Position numbers and translations under genes: made by a program. Below are positions 1 through 9,188 of a stretch of DNA of 56,616 bases, piece by piece. The DNA is from JAGTVB01 sp964624765. GTDB taxonomy: Bacteria; Pseudomonadota; Gammaproteobacteria; HK1. Every line of letters begins with the position of its first letter. Position 1 is the first letter of the stretch. Location of the stretch: contig CAZUZO010000004.1 in assembly GCA_964624765.1 (NCBI GenBank), forward strand, positions 1-56,616, given 5' to 3'. The notes beneath the pieces were generated by a model that searched no databases, was not told where the DNA came from, and saw only the letters and a program-made list of their open reading frames with translations.

Positions 1-8
1 ATGAATTG

Positions 9-128
9 ATGTTATGGAGAAGAAGGATGCATCCACTGTTGCCCGACCCCCGTCCGTACTTCGCCCACCTGCCCGATCCTCGCCGCGAGACCCGGAACAA
101 ACTGCGCGAACTGCATGACATTTTATCC
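9..128 (+). pseudogene. ISAs1-family transposase N-terminal remnant
   Basis: An open frame runs in from the window edge and carries residues resembling the N terminus of ISAs1-type transposases: a DPRPYFAHLPDPRR stretch followed by NKLRELHDIL. The match ends where the inverted repeat of the next element begins at 129. The frame then reads a few more codons into that element and stops at 162-164. The piece is about 40 residues, against several hundred for a complete transposase, so it cannot be functional. The family call rests on memory of the conserved N-terminal motif, not on a search. Confidence 0.5.
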
Positions 129-1600
129 TCGACTTTGGCCATTCAGGGCGTAGAAGCGAGTTGATCCAGCAAGACGTTCCAGTCCTCTGGGGTTAATTCA
201 TGAGGTTCGGGGTGATCGATTGAGTTCGTGAAATACTTTCCGGCCCAGAGGATCCGGCTGACCATGGCCAACACGTCGGAAAAGGTCGCCTCGGATTTTC
301 GATGCCAGGCGGTCACTCGAATCGGCAGGGCCTGGCCCATCGTCACCAGGCGGTGCGCCATCAGACACACCAGGGAGAACAGGGCGAACAAGGCCGGCGT
401 GGTGCGGGCGATGGCCGGGTCCGACCACTGGCGCTGGGTCTCGACCCCCAGATGCCGCCGGGTCTCTTCGAAGGTGACCTCCACATTCCAGCGGCGGACG
501 AATTGGGCGACGATCAGGGCGACCGGGCGCGCGACGTCGGTACTGAAGATCGCCATCGGTTCCATCGCGCCGGTGGGATCGACGATCAGGACCCAGCGAA
601 TGGCGAGGGGCCGCTCGCCGGGGGGATACCACAAGCTAACCTGACTGAGGATCCGGACCACCCGGGTGGCGCCGCCATACCACGGGATCTCCAGGTCTTT
701 GCCATACGCCAGCGCCTCGGCGACCCGGTCCTTCAACGCCGGCAACCGGCGTCCTTTCAAGGGCTTGGGGCCACGGCGGCGCGGGGCGTTGCGGTCGGGA
801 AACGCATGGAGCTGGGCATCCAGTCGCAACCGGCTGATCAAAGTCACCCCTCGCGCGAGCCCCGCGTGGGCGAGGCGGACGCAAGCATACCCGCCGTCGC
901 CGATCAGGGTCCAGCACCGCCGCCCCAGCCAACGTGATACCACGTTGACCGCCTGGATCGTCCACTCCACCGTGATCTTATGGCGCCGCTGGGCTTTTTG
1001 GTTCGCCCGTTGCGAGGGGGCCAGGATCGTCAAAAACGGCAACGCCCAGGGCCGGGTACTCCACGGCAACGGCACCCACACCATCAGGCTGATCCATTTG
1101 AGGCCATAACACTTGACCACGGTCCCCCGGGTCGAACGCACCGCATCCCGGTACCGGCCCTTGGCCTTAATCCGGGAACCTTTCCGTCGTTCGATCGTTT
1201 CGTCGACCCCGATCTCTAACGGCACCCACGCCGGCATGAGCCGGAGCAGCAAGCCGAGCAGAATCTTCGCCCCTTGGAGGCCGGACCACCACGCCCGATT
1301 CAGCACTCGATGGTATTTCTCAAAGCGCCGTTTCCCGCCTAGCCCCATGACCCGCAGCACCGCCGCCACCGTGCGCGGTCCTCGGCAGAGGACGGCTCCC
1401 ATCCACAGGACTTGCACGTGGCGCCACATCCGTTGGGTGAACAGGGCGGCAAACGGCGCCCAGACCGCTATAATCGCTTCCGGCAGAGGCATCGTCATCG
1501 GGGGATCCTCCTCATGGGCTTGGTCGCCCGCGTAGGATACCCCAACGGTGTCTCTGCCTACCTTATCCTCGCGTCAGAACCCCAAAATGGCCAAAGTCGA
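129..1600 (-). mobile_element. Insertion sequence with 15-bp perfect terminal inverted repeats
   Basis: The first 15 bases (129-143, TCGACTTTGGCCATT) are the exact reverse complement of 1586-1600. Between them lies one full-length DDE transposase on the minus strand, whose stop codon overlaps the left repeat. The flanks do not show a convincing target duplication: 121-128 and 1601-1608 differ. The left flank is a transposase remnant and the right flank is the body of a metallopeptidase/VWA gene, so the element sits at a rearranged junction. Its intact gene and perfect repeats suggest recent activity. Confidence 0.85.
143..1498 (-). CDS. DDE transposase (IS4/IS701-like)
   Basis: This 451-residue protein is the only gene of the element at 129-1600. 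Three acidic clusters fit a DDE RNase-H-fold transposase: GVDETIERR near residue 97, GDGGYA near 200, and WNVEVTFEETRRHLG near 340, where the Glu would be the third catalytic residue. The RRWNVEVTFEETR context and the length match the group often annotated as DDE superfamily endonuclease or IS701/IS4-like. I cannot settle the exact IS family by eye. The reading frame is uninterrupted, so the enzyme may be active. Confidence 0.85.
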   Translation of the reverse strand: MTMPLPEAIIAVWAPFAALFTQRMWRHVQVLWMGAVLCRGPRTVAAVLRVMGLGGKRRFEKYHRVLNRAWWSGLQGAKILLGLLLRLMPAWVPLEIGVDETIERRKGSRIKAKGRYRDAVRSTRGTVVKCYGLKWISLMVWVPLPWSTRPWALPFLTILAPSQRANQKAQRRHKITVEWTIQAVNVVSRWLGRRCWTLIGDGGYACVRLAHAGLARGVTLISRLRLDAQLHAFPDRNAPRRRGPKPLKGRRLPALKDRVAEALAYGKDLEIPWYGGATRVVRILSQVSLWYPPGERPLAIRWVLIVDPTGAMEPMAIFSTDVARPVALIVAQFVRRWNVEVTFEETRRHLGVETQRQWSDPAIARTTPALFALFSLVCLMAHRLVTMGQALPIRVTAWHRKSEATFSDVLAMVSRILWAGKYFTNSIDHPEPHELTPEDWNVLLDQLASTP

Positions 1601-3381
1601 GATCAGCGATCTCGCCGCTGCTTGCGGCGCGAGCGGACCCGCTCGAGGACAATCTCAACGCAGGGCTTCATCTTATCAAGGCCCATCCTTTGTTCTCGGA
1701 ACTCATGGGCGGGACCGGCGTGTCCTGGCACCCAAACTGGCCCGACCGTGAGGGCTACGCGCGGGTAGAGGCTGAGCCGCATCACGGCCGTATCTACTTA
1801 AGGCGGCAGCTGCTTACCCCGGGGCAGTGGGCCTATGTGATCGGGCACTGCCTTTTGCACCTTGGCTTTGAACATCTTCAACCCTATCCACCCGGGAGCG
1901 CATGGCATGCGGCTTCCTGCGCTTTTGTCAGCGCGTTCTTGCGTCACCTGCGCTTTGGTGAGCCGCCCGCCGGTGTCCATGTTTGGCCGGAAAGCGCCAC
2001 CCATTAGAGTCTGGTTAGCCGGTTTTCGGAGCACGTGCCGTTGGAGGCAGTGCGCTGTTCGGTGGGTGGCCCAAGCGGCGACATGGCCGGCGTGGAGAAG
2101 GATCCTCGTTGGGGGGCACCGTGGGCCCAACGCCTCGGGCATGGCTTGAGCCGAGCCATCACCCAGGCCGTGAATATCGCCGCGGGGGTCGACCCCACAC
2201 GCACCCGCCCCGTGTCTCAGGCCGAGCAGGCGCGTTGCTGGTTCATCGACAGTTATCCCTTGCTTGGGGCACTGGCCTCCAGCTTCACGCTCATCGAGTC
2301 CACTGATGTCTGCCGCCGGGAGGCGATCAGCGTTGCGGCGGTGAGTGAAGTCACCCAGGAAATCTATCTCAATCCGGCCGCCGGGTTGTCCGAGCAGGAG
2401 CTTCGGTTCGTCATAGCCCATGAGCTTTTGCATGTTGGGCTAAGATACCTGCACCGCGCGCGCGGCCGAGATCCGTTTCTGTGGAATGCCGCCTGCGATT
2501 TCGTCATCAATGGCTGGCTGGTCGAGATGGCGGTCGGCCAGCTTCCACCCCGCGGGGCACTCTACGATCCGGCGCTGAAGGGGGCGTCCGCAGAGGCGAT
2601 CTATGATGATCTCGTCAAGAACTTGCGCCGAGCACGAAAGCTCGCGACTCTGCGGGGCATAGCGCTTGGCGACATGCTCACCCCGCTCTACAAGACACCG
2701 CCCCCTGAGGCCGAGTCACTGGACGCCTTCTTTCGGCGCTGCCTTGCCCAGGGGCTCGACTTTCACCGCGCCTCGGGCCGCGGGTTATTGCCCGCCGGTT
2801 TGGTCGAGGAGATCCGCGCCCTCGTTCACCCCCCGATCCCGTGGGACGTTCAGCTCGCGGCGTGGTTCGACAACTACTTTCCGCCCCTCGAGCGCCGGCG
2901 GTCCTTTGCCCGGCCCAGCCGGCGCCAGTCGGGAACCCCCAACATTCCGCGGCCGAGGTGGGCCGTCGAGGAAGGGCGGGAAGACGGGCGAACGTTCGGG
3001 GTCGTCTTGGACACTTCTGGCTCCATGGCGCGAGCGATACTCGGTCGGGCGTTGGGGGCCATCGCAAGTTACAGCGTGTCCAGGGACGTGCCATTCGTCC
3101 GCGTCATCTTTTGCGATGCGGCCGCCTACGATGCGGGCTATCTCGCGCCGGAAGCGTTGGCCTCTCGGCTGAGCATCAAGGGAAGAGGGGGCACGGTGTT
3201 GCAGCCCGGAATCGAGCTTCTCGATCGCGCCAAGGATTTTCCAACGCACGGACCAGTGCTGCTGATTACCGACGGCCAGTGTGATGTGCTCACCATTCGA
3301 CGTGAGCACGCCTTCTTAATGCCCGAAGGCGCACGCTTGCCTTTCAAGCCGCGGGGCCCGGTTTTTCGTATGGCGCCCTGA
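1601..3381 (+). pseudogene. DUF2201-type putative metallopeptidase with VWA-like domain, 5'-truncated and stop-interrupted
   Basis: From the IS right end at 1600 one frame reads through an N-terminal DUF2201-like module (HPLFSELMGG, HPNWPDREG, and a degenerate GHCLLHLGFEH). It meets a TAG at 2005-2007 and continues in the same frame through a second module with an intact zinc motif (AHELLHVGL) and a C-terminal VWA-like domain with a MIDAS-type DTSGSM. The downstream part could restart at GTG 2035 and would give 448 residues. The start region is missing because the IS at 129-1600 replaced it. Family members are putative metal-dependent peptidases, commonly next to a MoxR-type AAA ATPase; none is visible here. 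I see a truncation and one in-frame stop; calling it a pseudogene is inference. Readthrough or a functional shorter protein is less likely but possible. Confidence 0.7.
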
Positions 3382-4070
3382 GTCCTTGGCAAATCGAAGC
3401 GGTATTCGGTATCGCAGCTTCGAAGCAGCGGTTCGCCGGGTCCATCGCTGACCGAACCCTGCCGGCCGAGCTCGCACTGGCCAAGGGGCAGCAGATGTTG
3501 CCGGCCCTCCCGGGCAGCTGCTGCGAGGCACTCAGAAGTGCTGTTCTTGCGCCAGTTGCCTGCGGTGCAGCGCCGTTTTGGTTTGAATGAAGTGGCCCTA
3601 GAACGGGTCCGCGCGTGGGTGAAGGAAAGCGGCGCCAGACGCAAGGTGGCTGCATGATGCGAGCGGCCTTGCAAGCGGCGCTGGCTTTGGGGGCCCTGTG
3701 AGCGGTGGATCTGCATTTTGGCTGTCGCAGCCGAGCACGGGTGCCGAAGGGCCGGGTTTCCTGTAGTAATGTGCCCTCTGCTTGCTGAAGCACGATGCCT
3801 GCCCTGACGCGCTTATTGCGGATGTCTAAACCGCCTGCCCGCTTGCCTATCGGTTCCGCCATGCCCTCGTCCTCCTGTATCTTGTTCACCAGAACAGAAG
3901 GCGGGTTAATGGGTTGATATCAGCGCCGACGGGCCGATCAGCCGGCACGGCCGCAAGATTGTCTTGAGCCAAGTTTGACATGTGCTCTGAAAAATGTGTT
4001 TTGCTTCAATGGCTTGCTTTGTTCAGCGGGGCCGTTATGGCACTACACGGTTGGTTCGGAGGGTATTGCT
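3382..4070. other. Degenerate sequence between broken genes
   Basis: About 690 bases hold no gene I can support. Short open stretches exist, for example a plus-strand piece near 3540-3657 reading LRQLPAVQRRFGLNEVALERVRAW, but I do not recognise them and they are interrupted. A minus-strand segment near 3777-3889 looks like a transposase N terminus and is listed separately. The region sits between a broken gene and a block of transposase fragments, which fits insertion-sequence decay. Confidence 0.5.
3777..3889 (-). pseudogene. Possible IS110-family transposase N-terminal fragment
   Basis: The minus strand reads an open stretch containing GLDIRNKRVRAGIVLQQ and, shortly after, LQETRPFGTRAR. 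IS110 transposases often begin with a GIDIHKK-like motif followed some 20-30 residues later by a FGTT motif, which this resembles. The similarity ends after about 50 residues and the remainder of the frame is unlike the family. The call is tentative because it rests on two short motifs. Confidence 0.35.
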
Positions 4071-5090
4071 TTAGATAATCGTTGTTTCCGTTTTCCCCGG
4101 TCGATCGGAAATTCCCAGGGCATCATAGATGGCTTGCTGTCGGGGTTCGGGTCGGGTGGTTTTGCGCACATGCAGTGTTTTGCCGTCCTGGCGTTTGAGC
4201 TCAACGGTGACGCGAGCCTGGCCTGCGAGCGTCTGGCGCAAGCTTTCCCAGCTGAGATGAATGCCGCAAGCCTTGAGCTGAAAGCGGATGGTATGCACCA
4301 GATGATAAGCGAGTACCGAGATGAAAAGATGGCCACTGACGCGCTCGGTGTTTTGGTGAAAAACCGGGCGTAGCCCAAGCTCCGATTTGAGACTGCGAAA
4401 CACCGCTTCCAAATCGGTCAGCATCGTATAGGTGTGCCAGAGGGTGGTCTCATCCCAGGTCTTTTGATTGGTGCGCAGGCAGTACACACCCGCTAAGGTA
4501 TCGGCGCTCGTTGGCTTTCGGGCCCAATGCAGAGCCGTGGCCCGTTCTCGGGCCTCATCGTGCTCGACGGTAATGTCGTACTGTTGAGCGACGCGAGCGT
4601 ACTTTTGTTTCAAGCGCCCGAGGCGTTCGAGCACATTGTCACAGCGTTTCACAGTGCGCACATAGACGGTTGTTTGGTCGGGTACGCGCTCCAGCTGTTC
4701 ATGGGCAGGCAAACATCCAGCCACCCGCTATTGCTCGGGCGCGCGGCCATAGCGTTCGCTAACCTGTTCGACCATCGGTGCCAATTGGGCCATATCGCTG
4801 CCCGTGGTGACCACGTCAATGCCGACGATCACCTGGGTTTCGGTGTCCGTGGCATACTGGGTGTTATAGGCTGGGCGAAACCCGCCGTCGCCCATCTTCA
4901 TCACCGGGGCTTGCGCATCGGTGGTGGAAGCGCGGGCTTCTTGCGCCTTTTTACCCTGTTTGGCTTTGATCGTTTCCAGCTCGGGCAACCGCTCGAGGGC
5001 TCTGCGGACCTTCTCCTCACGTTCCCGCACAGCCCGTTCCCGGGCGGCAGGCCAAAGTAATTGTCGCCAACCGGTCAGGATAATTGTCGG
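4071..5090 (-). pseudogene. Chimeric transposase remnant: IS1182 middle part fused in frame to IS1634 C-terminal part
   Basis: Reading the minus strand from about 5090, the sequence matches the middle of IS1182-type transposases (LLWPAARERAVREREEKV, then ARASTTDAQAPVMKMGDGG, then AYNTQYATDTETQVIVG). A TAG at 4728-4730 sits where the family has a Trp before its VDGGF motif, and the IS1182-like frame continues through AHEQLERV to about 4655. From about 4650 the same frame matches the IS1634 C terminus (GVYCLRTN, TMLTDLEAVFRSLKSELGL, RVSGHLFISVLAYHLVH) and stops at 4071. Both parents are truncated, so no active transposase is encoded. Family names are from recalled motifs. Confidence 0.7.
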
Positions 5091-5100
5091 TCAATAGGTA

Positions 5101-5658
5101 TTGCTGATATTGATTCGACGCGACTGGAGGTCTGCCATCCCAAGCGCGCCCATAGCCATCGGGTGCTGGAGCCGGCGCCACCTGGGGCAAAACCTCGGTG
5201 GGTGGGTTCTACGGTTTCAAGCGCCATCGGGTCATCAATGACGAGGGCGAGTTGCTGGTGCTTAAGCTCACGGCGGGCAACGTCGATGACCGCGCCCCAG
5301 TGCCGGAACTAACCCGCGGGTTGTTTGGCAAGCTCTTCGGCGACAAGGGATACCTCTCCCAGGCGCTTTTCGAGCCGCTCTATGAGCGCGGCGTTGAGCT
5401 GATTACCCGGCTGCGCAAGAAAATGAAAAACAGGCTGATGTCACTTGTCGATAAGCTGTTGCTTTGCAAGCGCGCACTCATCGAGAGTGTCAACGACCCG
5501 CTGAAAACATCTCCCAGATCGAGCCTACCCGCCACCGCAGTGGCGCCAACTTCCTGGTCAACCGGGTAACAGGTCTTGTGGCGTACACCTACCAGCCGAA
5601 GAAACCCCCGCTGAATCTGTGCCCCGATGAGCTGTCCCAGCTCCCAGTCTTGGTCTAG
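5101..5658 (+). pseudogene. IS982-family transposase remnant with frameshifts
   Basis: The pieces align with the C-terminal half of IS982 transposases in order but in different frames: DSTRLEVCHPKR (5113-5190 region), then GGFYGFKRHRVINDEGELLVLKLTAGNVDDR and LFGDKGYLSQALFE (5198-5500), then NISQIEPTRHRSGANFLVN and LVAYTYQPKKPPLNL (5500-5658). At least two frameshifts separate them. The element appears to end near 5678, directly against a fragment of repeat family C. The 5' half is absent. Confidence 0.75.
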
Positions 5659-5678
5659 CGTTATGTCGAATTCACGTT

Positions 5679-5689
5679 AAAACAGCTTC
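5679..5689 (-). repeat. Fragment of family C repeat end at the cydC stop codon
   Basis: Read on the minus strand, the sequence directly after the cydC stop TAA (5690-5692) is GAAGCTGTTTTAA, the same as the terminal bases of the 217-bp family C copies at 15646 and 22276. After about a dozen bases the repeat gives way to the end of the IS982 remnant. The TAA would be the flanking TNA triplet of the element. This implies a C element lay here and was interrupted by IS982. Confidence 0.55.
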
Positions 5690-7360
5690 TTAGGGAGGGG
5701 ACGAGAGGCCCAAGCGCGGCCAGGTGGGGGGCAGGCGCTCGGGCGCATGGGTCACGATCACTACCCGCCGTCGCTGGATCCAGGGGCTGAGGTCGGCGAG
5801 GACGTGCTGCTCAGTTTCGCGGTCGAGGGCGGAGAAAGGTTCATCTAGCAGTGCCACTGGCGTGTCGCGCAGCACCAAGCTGGCTAGGGCGAGGCGACGG
5901 CCCTGACCGCCGGACAAACGGTGCCCGGATTCGCCGACCTCATAATGCAGTCCATCGCCTTGTTGCCGCAGCGCACTAGCCAGCCCGAGGGTTTCCAGGG
6001 CCTGCCAGAGTGCTGCGTCGGGCAGCTCCGGGTGGCCTAGGCGTAGGTTGGTCGCCACGGTGTCGTCCAACAAATGAGTCTCCTGGGCCAGGTAGCCGAT
6101 CAGGCGGTAACGGAGGGCTTGCGGCCAGCTCGCGAGGTTGTGCCCAGCCAGGGTGACGGTGCCGCCCAAGGGGGCCAACTCTCCGGCCAGGGTCGCCAGC
6201 AACGTGCTCTTGCCGAGCCCGCTTCGCCCATGGATCACGAGGGGCTGGCCTGGGGTGAGGGCGAAGCTCAGTTTGCTCAGTAACGGTCGGTCGGAGTAGA
6301 AGCCCACCTCCAGGGCGTGTACCTCGAGACTGGATTCAAGCGGAACTCGGATTGCCGCCACGGGTGAGGCGGCGGAATCTGCTGCTGGCTTCCCGACCGA
6401 CTCGACGCCTAGCGCCCGCAGCCGGGCGCTGGCTTGCAGGCTCTCGCCGATGCGCCAGGCGGCTCCCGGCAGTGCGCCGAGGGCCTCGTTGAGGCCGAAG
6501 GTCATCAGGGTCAGGAGCACCGCAACCGGGGCACCGATCTCTCCAGCTGCATACCACTGCAAGGTGACGACGAGCATCAGCAGGGTCGTTAGGCCGACCA
6601 GCAGCTGCACGGATTGCTCGGCAACGACCGCCACGCGTTCCTGGGCGCGCAGGCGGGTGGCCTGCGCATGCTCGAGCGCATCCAGCAGGGTGCGCTGGGC
6701 TTCCATTCGACGGTAGGCGAATAGATCCGCAAGGCCGCCGAAGAAGTCGAGCAATGCTACCCGTTGCTGGCTACGCTCGGCTACGGTCTCTCGCCCGCGG
6801 GACTGGCCCAGCCAGGCGGCTAGAGCCGACGCTGCTAGGGTCAGGGTTGCGGTTCCGAGGATCAGCAATGGCGCTGGCCACGGGGCCAGCCAGGTGGCGA
6901 GCAAGGTGGTGGCCGTCACGGCGAGCACGGCTGCCGTGACGGGTCCGTTGATGCGCAGTGGCACGGCATCTAGGGTGTCGATGTCGGTGGTGAGCCGCTG
7001 TTGCAGATCGCCGCTGCGGAACCGTTGCTGGGCCGAGATCGGCAAGCGGGCGATGGCCGCGAAGCTCCGTACACGTAGCTTGGCGAGTACCCGTAACACC
7101 GCCTCATGCCCGATCACCCGCTCACCGTATCGGGCCAGGGTACGCAGCAGGGCTACCAAGCGAATGCCCGCCGCTGGCGTGAACACATCCAACCCGACGA
7201 GCAGGCCGGCACCGGCCAGTGCCGCCGCAGTGATGAACCACCCGGACAAGGCCAGCAGGGCGATTCCGGCTGCCCAGGTGAGGGCCAGCAACAGGTACGC
7301 GGTGCCGGTCCAAACCGAACTGCCGCGCAACAGCCGCCGCAGATACCGCCAATCAGACAC
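5690..7360 (-). CDS. cydC: CydC: heterodimeric thiol/heme ABC exporter subunit
   Basis: This is the second half-transporter of the CydDC exporter, an inner-membrane ABC system needed to assemble bd-type oxidases; it moves cysteine/glutathione and affects heme. The 556-residue protein has an N-terminal membrane domain (several hydrophobic segments up to about residue 300) and a C-terminal ATPase with Walker A GRSGLGKST, signature LSGGQGRRLA and Walker B VALLDEPFSALD. The GTG start at 7360 overlaps the cydD stop by 8 nt, which indicates translational coupling; longer upstream extensions lie inside cydD in another frame. The stop TAA abuts a repeat-C fragment. It is the last gene of cydABDC. Confidence 0.9.
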   Translation of the reverse strand: MSDWRYLRRLLRGSSVWTGTAYLLLALTWAAGIALLALSGWFITAAALAGAGLLVGLDVFTPAAGIRLVALLRTLARYGERVIGHEAVLRVLAKLRVRSFAAIARLPISAQQRFRSGDLQQRLTTDIDTLDAVPLRINGPVTAAVLAVTATTLLATWLAPWPAPLLILGTATLTLAASALAAWLGQSRGRETVAERSQQRVALLDFFGGLADLFAYRRMEAQRTLLDALEHAQATRLRAQERVAVVAEQSVQLLVGLTTLLMLVVTLQWYAAGEIGAPVAVLLTLMTFGLNEALGALPGAAWRIGESLQASARLRALGVESVGKPAADSAASPVAAIRVPLESSLEVHALEVGFYSDRPLLSKLSFALTPGQPLVIHGRSGLGKSTLLATLAGELAPLGGTVTLAGHNLASWPQALRYRLIGYLAQETHLLDDTVATNLRLGHPELPDAALWQALETLGLASALRQQGDGLHYEVGESGHRLSGGQGRRLALASLVLRDTPVALLDEPFSALDRETEQHVLADLSPWIQRRRVVIVTHAPERLPPTWPRLGLSSPP

Positions 7361-9086
7361 TACGGTTTTCTCGGAGCTGACCGTGCTCGAGACGCACCAC
7401 CCGATCCAATCGCCGGTGGACGCTGGCTTGGTGGGTAGCCCATAGCACCGTGATACGCTGCCTACGGGCATGGGCCAGCAGTCGGGCGAGCAAGTCAGCC
7501 GCGGTTTCAGCGTCCAGGGCGCTGGTGGGCTCGTCCAGCAGCCACAGGCGGCTGGACGACAGCAGGGCTCGCGCCAAAGCCACCCGTTGGGCCTGGCCAC
7601 CGGACAGTCCTCGGTTGCCTTCTCCGATAGGGGTATCGAGCCCCGCCGGTAACCTCGGATCGTCTACCGGCAGGCCGGCGGTGGCCAAGGCTTGGATCAG
7701 TGCGTTATCCTCGGTTTCGGCGCCGCTGGCCAGCAACAGGTTATCGCGCACGTTGCCGTGGAACAGATGCGCTTGTTGCCCCATCCAGGCGAAGCGGCGC
7801 GCTTCGTCGGCTCGGGCGATGGTGCCCGCTTGGGGAGCGAGAAAACCCGCGCACAGGGCCAGCAGGCTTGATTTCCCACTGCCACTCGGGCCCACCAATG
7901 CGATCTGTTCGCTCGGTGCGACCGTCAAGCTGATCCCTCGCAGCGCGGGTGGGCCGTCGAGGTCATAGCGCAGGCTGACGTTCTCCAGGCGCAGCAGGCA
8001 CTGTCCGGCGGCAGTCAACGGGGGACTGGGGGCTGGCATGGGATCGATCCCTTTGCTGAGCAGGGGCCTTAAGGATCCCACCGCCGCGGCGGCGCTGGCG
8101 CGATCATGGTGGCTGTGGGCGAACTGGCGCAAAGGCTGAAAGTATTCCGGCGCCAGCAGGAGCACGTAAAGGCCCGAGGCGAGTGTCATGTGCTCGGCTG
8201 GGCCGAATTGGAGCCAGCCGAGCAGCGCGAAGCCCACGTAGATGGCGACCAGGCCGATGGCCACCGCGCTGAAGAATTCCATCACCGCCGAGGACAGAAA
8301 GGCGACCCGCAGGACGCGCATGCTGAGTCTTCGGTAACGATCGGCTGCTGCGGCCACCTCCAGCCGTGTGGCCTCCAGGGCCAGACTCCGACGGAGCAGA
8401 TCGAGACCGCGAATGCGGTCGAGGAAATGTCCGGCGAGGCGACTTTGCAGCGCTTGCTGAGCCTCGTGCATCTGCTGGCTGCCCATCCCGATCAAGGCCA
8501 TGAACACTGGGATCAGCGGCGCTGCGAGGAGTAACAGCAAAGCGGCGAGCCAGTCCACCGCGAAGGCGGCCGTCAGCAGCGTCAGCGGAACCAGTATGGC
8601 AAGCCCGCGGGCCGGCAGGTAACGGGAGAAATAGCCGCCCAAGGCGTCCACCTGCTCCTGGTAACGGCTGGCCCAAGCCCCCGAGTGTCCCAGGTGTGCC
8701 AGCCGCATCGGGCCGCGCTGGGCGGCCGTTGCGAGCATCTGGCCACGCAGGTCGCGGCGAACCGCGAAGGCGAGTTGCTGGCCGCTCCAGTCGCGCAGTG
8801 TCTGCAGGCTATAACGCGTTATCACAGCGGCCAGCGCCAGCCCCAGACAGGGCCAGTGTGACCCCTTTGGGGCAGGCAACAGAGCCTGGTGTACCAGCTC
8901 GGCGATCGCCATCGCCACCCCCACCGTCGCCAAGGCGGCGCCTAGTCCTGCGAGCCAGGCCAGATGGAGCCAACGCCGGTGTGGACGTAGAAGGATGGCA
9001 AGGGTTTGGAACGGATCGGAGACCGGTCCAGGCGAACAGTCCGACGATCCGGCCTGCCGCGGGCCGGCGCCGAGCGCGTGCTTCAT
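7353..9086 (-). CDS. cydD: CydD: heterodimeric thiol/heme ABC exporter subunit
   Basis: Partner of CydC. The 577-residue product has a hydrophobic transmembrane domain and an ATPase domain with Walker A LVGPSGSGKSS, signature LSGGQAQRVALARALL and Walker B LWLLDEPTSALD. I place the start at ATG 9086, where a TAGGAG Shine-Dalgarno sequence lies about five bases upstream; an 18-residue upstream extension lacks such support. The gene follows cydB by about 100 bp and overlaps cydC. Known function is maturation of the cytochrome bd oxidase encoded upstream. Confidence 0.9.
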   Translation of the reverse strand: MKHALGAGPRQAGSSDCSPGPVSDPFQTLAILLRPHRRWLHLAWLAGLGAALATVGVAMAIAELVHQALLPAPKGSHWPCLGLALAAVITRYSLQTLRDWSGQQLAFAVRRDLRGQMLATAAQRGPMRLAHLGHSGAWASRYQEQVDALGGYFSRYLPARGLAILVPLTLLTAAFAVDWLAALLLLLAAPLIPVFMALIGMGSQQMHEAQQALQSRLAGHFLDRIRGLDLLRRSLALEATRLEVAAAADRYRRLSMRVLRVAFLSSAVMEFFSAVAIGLVAIYVGFALLGWLQFGPAEHMTLASGLYVLLLAPEYFQPLRQFAHSHHDRASAAAAVGSLRPLLSKGIDPMPAPSPPLTAAGQCLLRLENVSLRYDLDGPPALRGISLTVAPSEQIALVGPSGSGKSSLLALCAGFLAPQAGTIARADEARRFAWMGQQAHLFHGNVRDNLLLASGAETEDNALIQALATAGLPVDDPRLPAGLDTPIGEGNRGLSGGQAQRVALARALLSSSRLWLLDEPTSALDAETAADLLARLLAHARRQRITVLWATHQASVHRRLDRVVRLEHGQLRENRSV

Positions 9087-9188
9087 GGTGCTCCTACCGT
9101 GCCCTGCCGGAAGTCGCGCGCTTCGCCGTCGGAGTTGCAAGGGTGGTCGGCGCTGGCGCCCATGAGTAAACAGGCTTGGGAACGATCT

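Noticed and set aside
121..1608. Target-site duplication around the IS at 129-1600
   Set aside because: Flanking bases on the two sides do not match at any short length.
3344..3889. Long minus-strand open frame (181 codons)
   Set aside because: Only its first 50 residues resemble a transposase; the rest is unlike any family and overlaps decayed sequence, so I list only the N-terminal piece.
9087..9188. CydX-like small subunit gene between cydB and cydD
   Set aside because: The only short frame encodes polar residues and no membrane helix.
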